Shown here piece by piece: positions 9,422 to 17,438 of a stretch of 64,000 nucleotides of DNA. The DNA comes from Acrocarpospora macrocephala (GTDB taxonomy: Bacteria; Actinomycetota; Actinomycetes; Streptosporangiales; Streptosporangiaceae). Numbering within the stretch: the first letter of the stretch is position 1; each line of letters opens with the position of its first letter. Below the pieces are notes generated by a model. It was not told where the DNA came from, did no database searches, and worked only from the letters and a program-made list of their open reading frames with translations. The stretch is taken from contig NZ_BLAE01000057.1 in assembly GCF_009687865.1 (NCBI RefSeq), forward strand, positions 1 through 64,000, read 5' to 3'. The position numbers and the translations under genes are program-made.

Positions 9422-10429
9422 TCAGTGGGTGCGGAAGGACTCCTTGGCCAGCCGTCTGACCTGGTCTTCGTCGATGGTGTGGCCGAGGCCGGGCTGGGTG
9501 AGCGGGACCGCGACGACGCCGCCGGAGGCGCCCACCGGCGGGGTGACGATCTGGGCGCTTCGCGGGGGTTCGGTGACGTCGCTGGGCAGGGTGCAGCCGG
9601 GCAGGCTGGCGACCGCCACCGTGGCCGCCCTGGCCAGACCGGCGCCCCGGCCGTCCGCGCAGGTGATGTCCCAGCCGGCGGCGACCGCGTAGTCGTGTGC
9701 TCGCCGTACCGCGGCGAGGGAGCCGAACAGCGAGGGCCGCAGGAGCAGCGCCCGGCCCGCGTGCACGGTGATCGCCCGGTCCAGTTCCTGGAGCGAGGCG
9801 ACCTCCACCGCGACCGGGGCCGTCACCCGGTCCTGCAGCTCGGCGCTGGTGAGCAGGTCGGTGCAGGGGCGTTCGATCCCGGCCAGGCCGTAGGAGTCCA
9901 GTGCCTCCAACTGCGCGATCTCGGTGTAAGCCCCGCACCCGTCCACGGCGATGGCCAGCGCCGGGTATGCCGCGCGAACCGCCCGAACCGGCTCCACATC
10001 CCACCCCGGGTGGACATTTAGCGTGACATGTCCGTATCCGCCCCCAACGTAGCGGTTGACGCGGCTGACCGTGCCCTCCAGTGACCCGTCGGCGCTCACC
10101 CGCACGGTCGCCGCTAGCGACGTACGGCTACCGCCCAGCGCGTGGGCGAGCGGGACGCCGATGAGCCGGGTCCACAGATCCCAGCACGCCATATCGGCGG
10201 CCGAACCGCCTGGAATGCCCCCGAGCTCATTAGGATGCTCCCAATCCACCCCGATAAGGGCTTCACCCAGGGATTCCTCAAGATCCTCCCAGGTGTCCAG
10301 GGCGGGCTGCACGACCTCGCCCCACCCGGCCATGCCGCCATAGTCGGTCAACTTGACGAGGATGCTCTCCGGACGCCGCCCATAGGGCAGGACCAGCCGG
10401 AACACCTCGATCTCGCGGACACGCGGCAC
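9422..10429 (-). CDS. Enolase-superfamily protein (NAAAR/OSBS-like) lacking catalytic lysines
   Basis: A 335-residue protein that aligns by eye with N-acylamino-acid racemase/o-succinylbenzoate synthase: PGGSAADMACWDLW (residues 73-86), PGWDVEPVRAVRAAYP (141-156), VDGCGAY (162-168), GIERP (184-188), LPGCTLPSDV and a C-terminal PPV...VPLTQPGLG. The catalytic K-x-K before PGWD is T136-L137-N138, and the second catalytic Lys (in NIKPGRVGG of active enzymes) is R231. Metal ligands are partly kept (Asp163, Glu186) and the third is Glu209 in VAVEVAS instead of the D-E-S motif. By family knowledge the racemase/synthase chemistry should be lost, so this may be a pseudoenzyme or a new activity. It lies 4 bp past the convergent LCP stop and just downstream of the MFS gene. 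Confidence 0.8.
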   Translation of the reverse strand: MPRVREIEVFRLVLPYGRRPESILVKLTDYGGMAGWGEVVQPALDTWEDLEESLGEALIGVDWEHPNELGGIPGGSAADMACWDLWTRLIGVPLAHALGGSRTSLAATVRVSADGSLEGTVSRVNRYVGGGYGHVTLNVHPGWDVEPVRAVRAAYPALAIAVDGCGAYTEIAQLEALDSYGLAGIERPCTDLLTSAELQDRVTAPVAVEVASLQELDRAITVHAGRALLLRPSLFGSLAAVRRAHDYAVAAGWDITCADGRGAGLARAATVAVASLPGCTLPSDVTEPPRSAQIVTPPVGASGGVVAVPLTQPGLGHTIDEDQVRRLAKESFRTH

Positions 10430-10444
10430 GTGACTCCCCCTTGC

Positions 10445-12259
10445 TCAGACCTCCATGGTGACACGTCCGGCGAGGAGCACACCTGCCCCGGCCATTGCCG
10501 CGAGCAGCACGAAGCACAATGCGTAGGCGGCGGACACGGTGAAAATGGCGCCAGTGACGGCGATTGCGACAACGGTCAGCACGGACTCCCCGACAGCGAG
10601 CGACGCACTGTTCTTCCCCTGCTCCCCCGGCTCCGACAATTCCAGAACGAGCACCGACAAGGTCGGATAAACCACGCCGATTCCGAATCCAGCCACCGAC
10701 CAGCCCACGAAAGCCACCCATACTGGCACTTCAGGCACGACGATCGGCGCCGTCACCGCGACTCCGACCGCGATGAGCGCGCACCCGAGCGCAAGAAGAC
10801 GATTCCGCCGGTACGGCTTGCGCCCCTGAATCCACGAACCGAGCGACCAGAACAGCGCGCCCCCAGTGAGGGCGATACCGCCCTGATCGGGTGAAAGGCC
10901 GCGCTCCTCGAACAGCACCAGCGGAATCAGGACCTCAGCGGCGAGAAAGGCACCAGTGGCGATACCGCGCAACGCCACAACAGCCGGAAGCCCTCGGGCC
11001 CCGCGCATCGTCCCCCGGGGAAGCAGCCTCGGCAACGAGACCGCCAGCACCACCAGCCCCGCGACGATCAGCACAACGTTGCTGCCACCACTGCCGTATT
11101 GCAGCAATCCCGCACCGATCGCCGCCAGCACCCCCATCGCCAGCCGAAGCCGAAATCCCCCATCAGCCGTGCTGGCGGCTGCCGACCCGCCCAGCCCGAC
11201 AGCCTCCAGTTCGCCTTCCCGAACACCTTGCCCGACGGCTTCCCGCGCACCTTGCCCGACGGATTCGTCCAGACGTCGCCGCCCGACCTCCGGCCCACCT
11301 TCCTGCTCTACGTCCCCCGCACCCTGCCCGACGGATTCCACCAGACGTCGCCGCCCGACTTCCCGCGCACTTTGCCCGACGGATTCGTCCAGGCGTCGCC
11401 GCCCGGCCTCCGGCCCGCCTTCCCGCTCTACTTCCCGCGCACCTTGCCCGTCGAATTCGTCCAGGCGTCGCCGCCCGACCTCCGGCCCACCTTCCCGCTC
11501 TACTTCCCCCGCACCTTGCACAACGGATCCGTCCAGGCGTCGCCGCCCGACCTCTGGCCGACCTTCTTGGCCGGTTTCGTGGAGGCTTTCCCGGCCGGTT
11601 TCGCGCGTGCTTTCCCACCCGGTTTCGCGCACGGTGGCTTCCTCGGGGTTCTCGTGCTGCGTTGCTCTTCCGTGCCCGGCGAGACCCCGCCAGAGGGCGA
11701 ACACCGCCGGGGCTGCCAGGACCGGAACGGCCAGGAATACCCACCGCCAGCTGAAATGTTCGGTCACGAACCCGGTGATCGCCGGGCCTACCACCGAGGG
11801 AAGCACCCATGCGGCGGCCAGCAGCGAGAACACCCGAGGGTGCGTCGCCGCCGGATAGATTCTTCCGACGAGGACGTAGATCGCGACGTCGAACATGCCT
11901 CCGCCGAAGCCCTGCAGGAATCGCCCGAGCAGGAAGACTTCCATGGTGGGCGCGGCCCCCGCCAGGGTCAGGCCCGCCAGGAAGGCCAGCAACCCCGTCC
12001 ACAGGGGCGCGTCCGGACCCCGTACATCCCCCCACCGGCCGCCCGCCACGGTTGCGATCAACGCGGCCGCGATGCCACCGCTGAAGGCCAGGCTGTACAA
12101 GTGGTGGCCTTCCAGCTCCCGCGCGACGGCGGGCATCGCCGTCGCCACCGCGAGATATTCGAACGCCACCAGCATGAAGAGCGCGACCATACCCACGCTC
12201 AAGGCCCGATATCGCTGGTCGAAGATCTGCGGACGATCAGGGGTAGTCACGGTAGTCAC
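10445..12259 (-). CDS. Major facilitator superfamily exporter with expanded central loop
   Basis: A 604-residue MFS protein of the drug:H+ antiporter type. The first six helices (about residues 20-190) include GGRWGDVRGPDAPLW, the conserved loop 2-3 motif, and FLQGFGGGMFDVAIYVLVGRI. The second six helices run from about 370 to the C-terminus. Between them the normally short cytoplasmic loop is replaced by about 165 residues of charged, repetitive sequence (see the repeat entry). Without it the protein would be near the usual 430. The start is GTG with a second in-frame GTG three codons on. It is downstream of, and in the same orientation as, the VWA/MoxR operon, with 166 bp between. Confidence 0.88.
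   Translation of the reverse strand: MTTVTTPDRPQIFDQRYRALSVGMVALFMLVAFEYLAVATAMPAVARELEGHHLYSLAFSGGIAAALIATVAGGRWGDVRGPDAPLWTGLLAFLAGLTLAGAAPTMEVFLLGRFLQGFGGGMFDVAIYVLVGRIYPAATHPRVFSLLAAAWVLPSVVGPAITGFVTEHFSWRWVFLAVPVLAAPAVFALWRGLAGHGRATQHENPEEATVRETGWESTRETGRESLHETGQEGRPEVGRRRLDGSVVQGAGEVEREGGPEVGRRRLDEFDGQGAREVEREGGPEAGRRRLDESVGQSAREVGRRRLVESVGQGAGDVEQEGGPEVGRRRLDESVGQGAREAVGQGVREGELEAVGLGGSAAASTADGGFRLRLAMGVLAAIGAGLLQYGSGGSNVVLIVAGLVVLAVSLPRLLPRGTMRGARGLPAVVALRGIATGAFLAAEVLIPLVLFEERGLSPDQGGIALTGGALFWSLGSWIQGRKPYRRNRLLALGCALIAVGVAVTAPIVVPEVPVWVAFVGWSVAGFGIGVVYPTLSVLVLELSEPGEQGKNSASLAVGESVLTVVAIAVTGAIFTVSAAYALCFVLLAAMAGAGVLLAGRVTMEV
11210..11629 (-). repeat. In-gene minisatellite, 72/48-bp units, inside the MFS gene
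   Basis: It codes residues 211-350 of the MFS protein. First come three 8-residue units (RETGWEST, RETGRESL, HETGQEG-). Then there are five units beginning V/AGRRRLD: two of 24 residues (237-260, 261-284), one of 16 (285-300), one of 24 (301-324) and one of 16 (325-340). The 16-residue units lack the EREGGPE segment. All unit lengths are multiples of three, so the frame is kept. Confidence 0.9.
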
Positions 12260-12425
12260 ATCCCGAACCGTACAAACCCACCTACACCCCCGGCCATCCG
12301 CACTTGGGCGTAGGACCTCCGCCGGAGCATCCCAACCTTAGGGGAAGTGGCTCCAGACCTTGAGCGGGAGACGCCCCAGACCACGGGCGGGAAGCGCCCA
12401 GAGTGATCTCGCCCCTCCGAGGGCT

Positions 12426-13583
12426 CTATTTGGGCTTGAGGTGGCGTTCGGCCCAGGCCGCGATGTCCCTTCGTTCGATGGCGGTGGCCATGAGGCCGGG
12501 GAAGGCGTCGGGGGTGCAGGCGAAAGCGGGCACGCCCAGGGCGGCGAGGGCTGCGGCGTTGTCGCGGTCGTAGGCGGGGGTGCCTTCGTCGGAGAGGGCC
12601 AGCAGGACGATGACCTGGACTCCGGCGGCGGTCATGGCCGCCACCCGGCGGAGCATCTCGTCCCGGACGCCGCCTTCGTAAAGGTCGCTGATCAGGATGA
12701 AGATGGAGTCGTTGGGGCGGGTGATCAGGCCCTGGGAGTAGGCGATGGCGCGGTTGATATCGGTTCCGCCGCCGAGCTGGGTGCCGAAGAGCAGTTCGAC
12801 CGGGTCGTGGAGCTGGTCGGTGAGGTCGACCACGGCGGTGTCGAAGACGACGAGGCTGGTGCGGAGGGAACGCATCGAGGCCAGGACCGCGCCGAAGACG
12901 CTCGAATAGACGACGGAGGCGGCCATCGAGCCGCTCTGGTCGATGCACAGCACGACTTCGCGCTGCACGGCCTGCTGTTTGCGGGCGTATCCGACCAGCC
13001 GGGAGGGCACGACGGTGTTCCGGTCGGGAAGATAGTTCTTGAGGTTGGCGCGGATCGTGCGATCCCAGTCGATGTCGGCGGTGCGCCGGGGACGATGGGT
13101 GCGCGCGGCCCGGTCCAGTGCGCCGGTCACCGCCGCCCGGGTCTTCTGGACGAGCTGCCGTTCCAGCTCGTTGACTACCTTCCGGACCACCGCCCGCGCC
13201 GATTCGCGCGCCTGCTCCGGCATCACCCGGTTGAGCGACAACAGCGTCCCGACCAGGTGCACGTCGGCTTCGACGGCTTCCAGCATCTCCGGTTCGAGCA
13301 GCAGACGGCTCAGGTTGAGCCGTTCGATCGCGTCCTTCTGCATGACCTGAACGACGGAGGACGGGAAGTATGTCCTGATATCGCCGAGCCATCGGGTCAC
13401 CTTGGGCGCCGACGATCCCAGCCCGGCACTGCGCGAACTGTCGCTCCCGCCCTGGTCGTAAAGCGCGGCCAGGGCCGCGTCCATACCCGCGTCTCCCGCA
13501 CCCAGCTCCCCGCTGGAACAGCCCGGCATGCCGTCGGCCTCGCTCCCGAGCACCAGCCGCCACCGGCGTAACCGCTCGTCCAT
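12426..13583 (-). CDS. VWA-domain (CoxE-like) protein of the MoxR operon
   Basis: A 385-residue cytoplasmic protein. An N-terminal helical region of about 200 residues precedes a von Willebrand A domain with a complete metal-ion-dependent adhesion site: D215-x-S217-x-S219 in CIDQSGSMAAS, GGGTDIN, and LISDLYEGG. Such proteins work with MoxR AAA+ ATPases, as in CoxE, NorD or the chelatases. Last gene of the operon: its ATG overlaps the DUF5682 stop (TGATG), with GGGAGG just upstream. A TTG one codon earlier is also possible. Being terminal and tightly coupled it is probably made in stoichiometry with DUF5682. Confidence 0.9.
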   Translation of the reverse strand: MDERLRRWRLVLGSEADGMPGCSSGELGAGDAGMDAALAALYDQGGSDSSRSAGLGSSAPKVTRWLGDIRTYFPSSVVQVMQKDAIERLNLSRLLLEPEMLEAVEADVHLVGTLLSLNRVMPEQARESARAVVRKVVNELERQLVQKTRAAVTGALDRAARTHRPRRTADIDWDRTIRANLKNYLPDRNTVVPSRLVGYARKQQAVQREVVLCIDQSGSMAASVVYSSVFGAVLASMRSLRTSLVVFDTAVVDLTDQLHDPVELLFGTQLGGGTDINRAIAYSQGLITRPNDSIFILISDLYEGGVRDEMLRRVAAMTAAGVQVIVLLALSDEGTPAYDRDNAAALAALGVPAFACTPDAFPGLMATAIERRDIAAWAERHLKPK

Positions 13584-16393
13584 CAAGCCCTCCCCAGAAT
13601 CGCCAGCACGGTCTTTACGGCCCCAGCGGCCTGGCTCTCGTCATACGTGATCTCTACCGGCGCCGTCGCACCGGAGGCGACCCGAGAGCCGATGGCCCGC
13701 CGTTCCGGCGGCGCGAAGGCCCCGAAGGTACGCCTCAGCAGCGGCAGCACATCAATGAACGCCTCCCCCTGGAGCCCGCTCAGCCACCCGTCCACCATCG
13801 CGAGCAACCGCGCGTCGTGCACGAGCATCAGCCCGCCCCCGGACAGGAACCCTTCGATCCAGACCGCGACCCGAACCGGCGGATGCCCCAGAGACATCGC
13901 CCTCGACATCCGGTCATCAGCGTCATCGATGACCTCGGCGTCGAACAGGATCCGCACGATCCGCCCTTCGATCACGCCCGGCACATCAGCCCGATCGGCC
14001 ACCCCGCGCAACGCCGCCAACCACCTCCCCCTCGGCGATGTGACGGCATAGGCCGCAGAGGAATCCACACTTCTCGACGCCACATCTGAGGACATGTTCC
14101 CGGACGAGATCGCGCCTCCGGACGAGGTCGCGCCTCCGGACGAGATTGCGTCTCCGGACGAAGTCGCGCCTCCAGGCGAAGTCGCGCCTCCAGGCGAAGT
14201 CGCGCCTCCAGGCGAAGTCGCGCCTCCAGGCGAAGTCGCGTTCGTGGTGGCGGGGTCGTCGAGGAGGGTGACCGCTGAGGTCACCGCGTCTATTTGCACG
14301 ACCATTTCGCGGGCGGTGTCGTCGTCCAAACCGGATACGGCAGGAGACAGGCCGGCGCAGCTGCGGGCCAGCAGGGAGGTGACGATCGAGCCGAGACCGT
14401 CGGCGGGGGTGCCGCGGACGTCGCCGTAGCGTTGGGCACGGACGAGGGCGGGCAGGGCGGCCATGAGATGCCGGACGTCGTGGTCGAGCGCCGCCCGGTC
14501 GCCGATGGCCTTCAGCACGTGCGGGAGCGCGTCCGGTAGATCGGCGAGCAGGCACTGCTCGACCAGGCCGGTGAGATCCGCGAGGGCGACGCCCTGGGCC
14601 TCAGCCGCCGGCGAGCCGGGGGTGGGGGAATGGGCGGGCCCGGCGGCGACTTCGCGGATCTTGGTCGTGGCGGCGGACGGGACGGTGATGCCGCAGGCCG
14701 CGGCTTCGATCAGGGTGATGTCGTATTCGGGATGCCATTCGAGGGTCCACGACTCCTTGAAGGTGCCCTTGCCGCGGGTCTCCCGTAAGGTGCCCCAGGG
14801 CACGCCGAGGACGCGCAGGCGGTGCAGCAGCTTGCTGCGGTCCAGGTCCAAGGGTTTGCGGAGGTCCAGATCGTAGTCGCGGGCGAGGGCCTCCGGCTTG
14901 AGGCGCAGGCGCCGTTGTTCCTCGCGCAGGTGCCGTTGCAGCGGGACCATGGGGGTGGCGTCGGGGACATGGCCCAGGCTTTCGCCCACGACGAGCTGCC
15001 GCTGGATCAGTTCGACCGGGAGTTCGTCGCCCTCGCAGAGGACGGCCCTGGCCGCTTCGGTGACCTCGGCCAAGCCCGCGAGGGGCCTGCCGCGCAGGAC
15101 GGCGAGGCTGTTGGCGAGCCGGACCGATTCGATGACATGCGCGGAGGAGACGGGCAGGCCTTCCTCCCGGAGCACGCGCGCGGCCTTGGTCAGCCACCGT
15201 TCGATCGGCTGGACGGGGTTGTCGAACAGATGGTGATACCAGCCAGGCGAGGTGATGCCCGCGCCGTAACCGCTCCAACTGGCCAGCCGTCCATGGGTCC
15301 AGGGCACCCACGTCATCTCCGCCTTGACCTTGGGCAGTCCCCTAAGCACCCGATCATCGGCAACAGCCGTAGTCGCCTGAGTCAGGGCCGGCACATGCCA
15401 CGCGCCGCACACGACGACGATGTTCGTGAAGCCCTCCTTGACGGCCGCCCGAATCGTCCGGCGCATGTACGCCTCCCGCCGGGCCTCATACTCGTCGGGC
15501 GTGTAACCCTCCCGAACAGCCGCCATCGCCTCAGCGATCACCTCGAACGGGGTATCCCCCCGATGCTCGACGGCGTCCTCCCACCAACGCTCCGGATCGT
15601 CATAACCGGCCGCCGCGGCCAGCGCCCCAATCGGATCCACCCGAAACCCAGACCCATCAGCCTCCCGAGAAGCTTCCTCCGAATCCCGCTCCACCGGCCT
15701 GTCCGGGCTGGTCGCGCCCGGGCTACCACGGTCGAGGAGGGGCGCGGCGAGCTCACCTGGGCCACCACCATCGAAGGCGGGGTCAGCGGCCTCACCCGAG
15801 CCACCACTACCACTGCCGGAGGCGGGTACGGCAGCCTCACCCGAGCCACCACCACCGGAAGCAGGCACAACAGCCTCGGCCGAGCCACCACCGCCAGAGA
15901 CGGACACGATCGCCTCACTCAAGCCACCACCACCGGAAGCAGGCACGAGGGCCTCGGCTGGGCCGCCACCGTCGGAGGCGGGTTCGGGGGAGTCTCTTGG
16001 ATCTTCGGGAGTGTCGCCTGGAGTGTCGTGTTGGGGGCGGATGGCCAGGGAGTTGGTTGCGGGGAGGTCGCAGAAGCGGGCGGGGATTGCGGCGTGGGCG
16101 GCGTACTGGAGGGCTTGCCATTCTGGGGAGAAGGTGGCGAAAGGCCAGAACGCCGCTTTGGTGGGGTCGCCGGGGACGTGGGCCAGCAGGGCGACCGGGG
16201 GCTCCATCTCGGGGTCGGCGGCCAGGGAGACCAGGGCGTCGGCTTCGGGCGGGCCCTCGATCAGGACGATGTCGGGGGACAGTCGTTCCAGTTCGGCGCG
16301 GACCGCGCGGGCCGAGCCCGGGCCGTGGTGGCGGACGCCCAGGACGGTCAGGCGCGGCTCAGCTCGCATCGCGGCAGGCCCGGTAGAAGTCAC
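13583..16393 (-). CDS. DUF5682-family protein of the MoxR/VWA operon
   Basis: A 936-residue protein I recognise as DUF5682. The N-terminus has LGVRHHGPGSARAV (His22, His23) and DIVLIEGPPEAD (Glu46); further on is VVVCGAWHVPAL (His333). This H-H...E...H pattern resembles the putative metal site of the TraB/TIKI/EreA-ChaN fold, which would make it a hydrolase; that is inference. Two low-complexity inserts interrupt it: a Gly/Ser/Ala-rich segment (about 137-218) and a Thr/Ser/Pro/Gly repeat (about 716-765). The GTG start at 16393 overlaps the MoxR stop by 35 bp and has GGAAGG 6 nt upstream; an ATG at 16369 has no SD. The C-terminal half (about 780-936) looks like a separate helical domain. Confidence 0.8.
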   Translation of the reverse strand: MTSTGPAAMRAEPRLTVLGVRHHGPGSARAVRAELERLSPDIVLIEGPPEADALVSLAADPEMEPPVALLAHVPGDPTKAAFWPFATFSPEWQALQYAAHAAIPARFCDLPATNSLAIRPQHDTPGDTPEDPRDSPEPASDGGGPAEALVPASGGGGLSEAIVSVSGGGGSAEAVVPASGGGGSGEAAVPASGSGSGGSGEAADPAFDGGGPGELAAPLLDRGSPGATSPDRPVERDSEEASREADGSGFRVDPIGALAAAAGYDDPERWWEDAVEHRGDTPFEVIAEAMAAVREGYTPDEYEARREAYMRRTIRAAVKEGFTNIVVVCGAWHVPALTQATTAVADDRVLRGLPKVKAEMTWVPWTHGRLASWSGYGAGITSPGWYHHLFDNPVQPIERWLTKAARVLREEGLPVSSAHVIESVRLANSLAVLRGRPLAGLAEVTEAARAVLCEGDELPVELIQRQLVVGESLGHVPDATPMVPLQRHLREEQRRLRLKPEALARDYDLDLRKPLDLDRSKLLHRLRVLGVPWGTLRETRGKGTFKESWTLEWHPEYDITLIEAAACGITVPSAATTKIREVAAGPAHSPTPGSPAAEAQGVALADLTGLVEQCLLADLPDALPHVLKAIGDRAALDHDVRHLMAALPALVRAQRYGDVRGTPADGLGSIVTSLLARSCAGLSPAVSGLDDDTAREMVVQIDAVTSAVTLLDDPATTNATSPGGATSPGGATSPGGATSPGGATSSGDAISSGGATSSGGAISSGNMSSDVASRSVDSSAAYAVTSPRGRWLAALRGVADRADVPGVIEGRIVRILFDAEVIDDADDRMSRAMSLGHPPVRVAVWIEGFLSGGGLMLVHDARLLAMVDGWLSGLQGEAFIDVLPLLRRTFGAFAPPERRAIGSRVASGATAPVEITYDESQAAGAVKTVLAILGRA
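14097..14244 (-). repeat. 18-bp tandem repeat inside the DUF5682 gene
   Basis: About eight 18-bp units (plus-strand form CCAGGCGAAGTCGCGCCT with variants) code GGATSP-like hexapeptides; the four units at 14166-14240 are nearly identical. It is in frame with the gene and forms a flexible Thr/Ser/Gly linker of about 50 residues. Confidence 0.88.
15740..15985 (-). repeat. 48-bp degenerate repeat inside the DUF5682 gene
   Basis: It codes about 80 residues built from roughly 16-residue units of the type PASGGGGSGEAAV (residues 137-218). The units are less uniform than those at 14.1 kb. Its position splits the predicted N-terminal catalytic half between its H-H/E and H motifs. Confidence 0.75.
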
Positions 16394-17438
16394 GCCAATC
16401 CTTCCGTTCCCGTACGACGGTCTCCAGGTACTCCTGCCAGACGACCTGGTCGGACACCGGATCCTGGATCACGGCCCCGACGATCCCGGCCGCGACGTCG
16501 GCGGGCCGCAGGACGCCGTCGCCGAAGTGAGCCGCGAGAGCGATTCCGCTGGTCAGGACGGAGATAGCCTCGGCCGTGCTCAGCGTGCCGCTCGGCGACT
16601 TGACCTTGGTACGGCCATCGCCGGTCACCCCGGCACGCAGCTCGCGGAAGACCGTGACCACCCGGCGGATCTCCTCCATCCCGGCGGGCGTGTCGGGCAG
16701 CTCCAGGCTCCGGCCGAGCTGGGTGACCCGGCGGGAGACGATGTCGACCTCCTCCTCGGCGGTGGCGGGCGTCGGCAGCACCACGGTGTTGAACCGCCGC
16801 CGCAACGCGCTCGACAGCTCGTTAACACCCCGGTCGCGGTCGTTGGCGGTGGCGATCACGTTGAAGCCCTTGGCCGCCTGGACCTCCTCGTTCAGCTCCG
16901 GAATCGGCAGCGTCTTCTCCGACAGCACGGTGATCAAGGCGTCCTGCACGTCGGACGGCATGCGGGTGAGCTCCTCTACCCGGGCCAGCCGCCCTTCGGC
17001 CATCGCCCGCATCACCGGGCTTGGCGTCAGAGCCTCCCGGGACGGACCTTCGGCGAGCAGGCGGGCGTAGTTCCAGCCGTACCGGATGGCCTCCTCGGCG
17101 GTGCCCGCGGTGCCCTGGACCAGGAGGGTGGAGTCGCCGCTGACGGCGGCGGCCAGGTGCTCGGAGAGCCAGGTCTTGGCCGTGCCGGGGACGCCGAGCA
17201 GGAGCAGCGCGCGATCGGTGGCCAGGGTGGCGACGGCCACCTCGACGATCCGGCGGGGGCCGATGTACTTGGGTGTGATGGGCCCGCCCGAGTAGTCGGC
17301 GTCGCCGAGCAGGTATGTGGTCACCGCCCAGGGCGACAGCTTCCAGCCGGGCGGGCGCGGGCGGTCGTCGGCCTTGGCCAGGATCGCCAGCTCGTCCGCG
17401 TACTGATCTTCCGCGTGGGGGCGCAATACGGTGGTCAC
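16359..17438 (-). CDS. MoxR-family AAA+ ATPase
   Basis: A 359-residue AAA+ ATPase. Walker A is LLLGVPGTAKTW (GVPGTAKT at 82-89), Walker B is RLARVEELTRMP, sensor 1 is NVIATANDRDRG, and the arginine-finger region is LSSALRRRFNTVVLPTP. These are MoxR features; the Walker B Asp-Glu is here V-E-E, as in some members. The start is GTG at 17438 because AAGGAG stands 5 nt upstream and the first GTGA overlaps the stop of DUF5691; an open frame reaching back to 17642 is out-of-phase read-through of that gene. MoxR ATPases partner with VWA proteins in metal insertion or complex maturation. Here it is between DUF5691 and DUF5682, three genes of unknown role controlled together. Confidence 0.92.
   Translation of the reverse strand: MTTVLRPHAEDQYADELAILAKADDRPRPPGWKLSPWAVTTYLLGDADYSGGPITPKYIGPRRIVEVAVATLATDRALLLLGVPGTAKTWLSEHLAAAVSGDSTLLVQGTAGTAEEAIRYGWNYARLLAEGPSREALTPSPVMRAMAEGRLARVEELTRMPSDVQDALITVLSEKTLPIPELNEEVQAAKGFNVIATANDRDRGVNELSSALRRRFNTVVLPTPATAEEEVDIVSRRVTQLGRSLELPDTPAGMEEIRRVVTVFRELRAGVTGDGRTKVKSPSGTLSTAEAISVLTSGIALAAHFGDGVLRPADVAAGIVGAVIQDPVSDQVVWQEYLETVVRERKDWRDFYRACRDAS

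Noticed and set aside
14097-14244. Short regular repeats as a CRISPR array
   Set aside because: Units are directly adjacent 18-mers with no spacers and lie within a coding frame; no cas genes are present.
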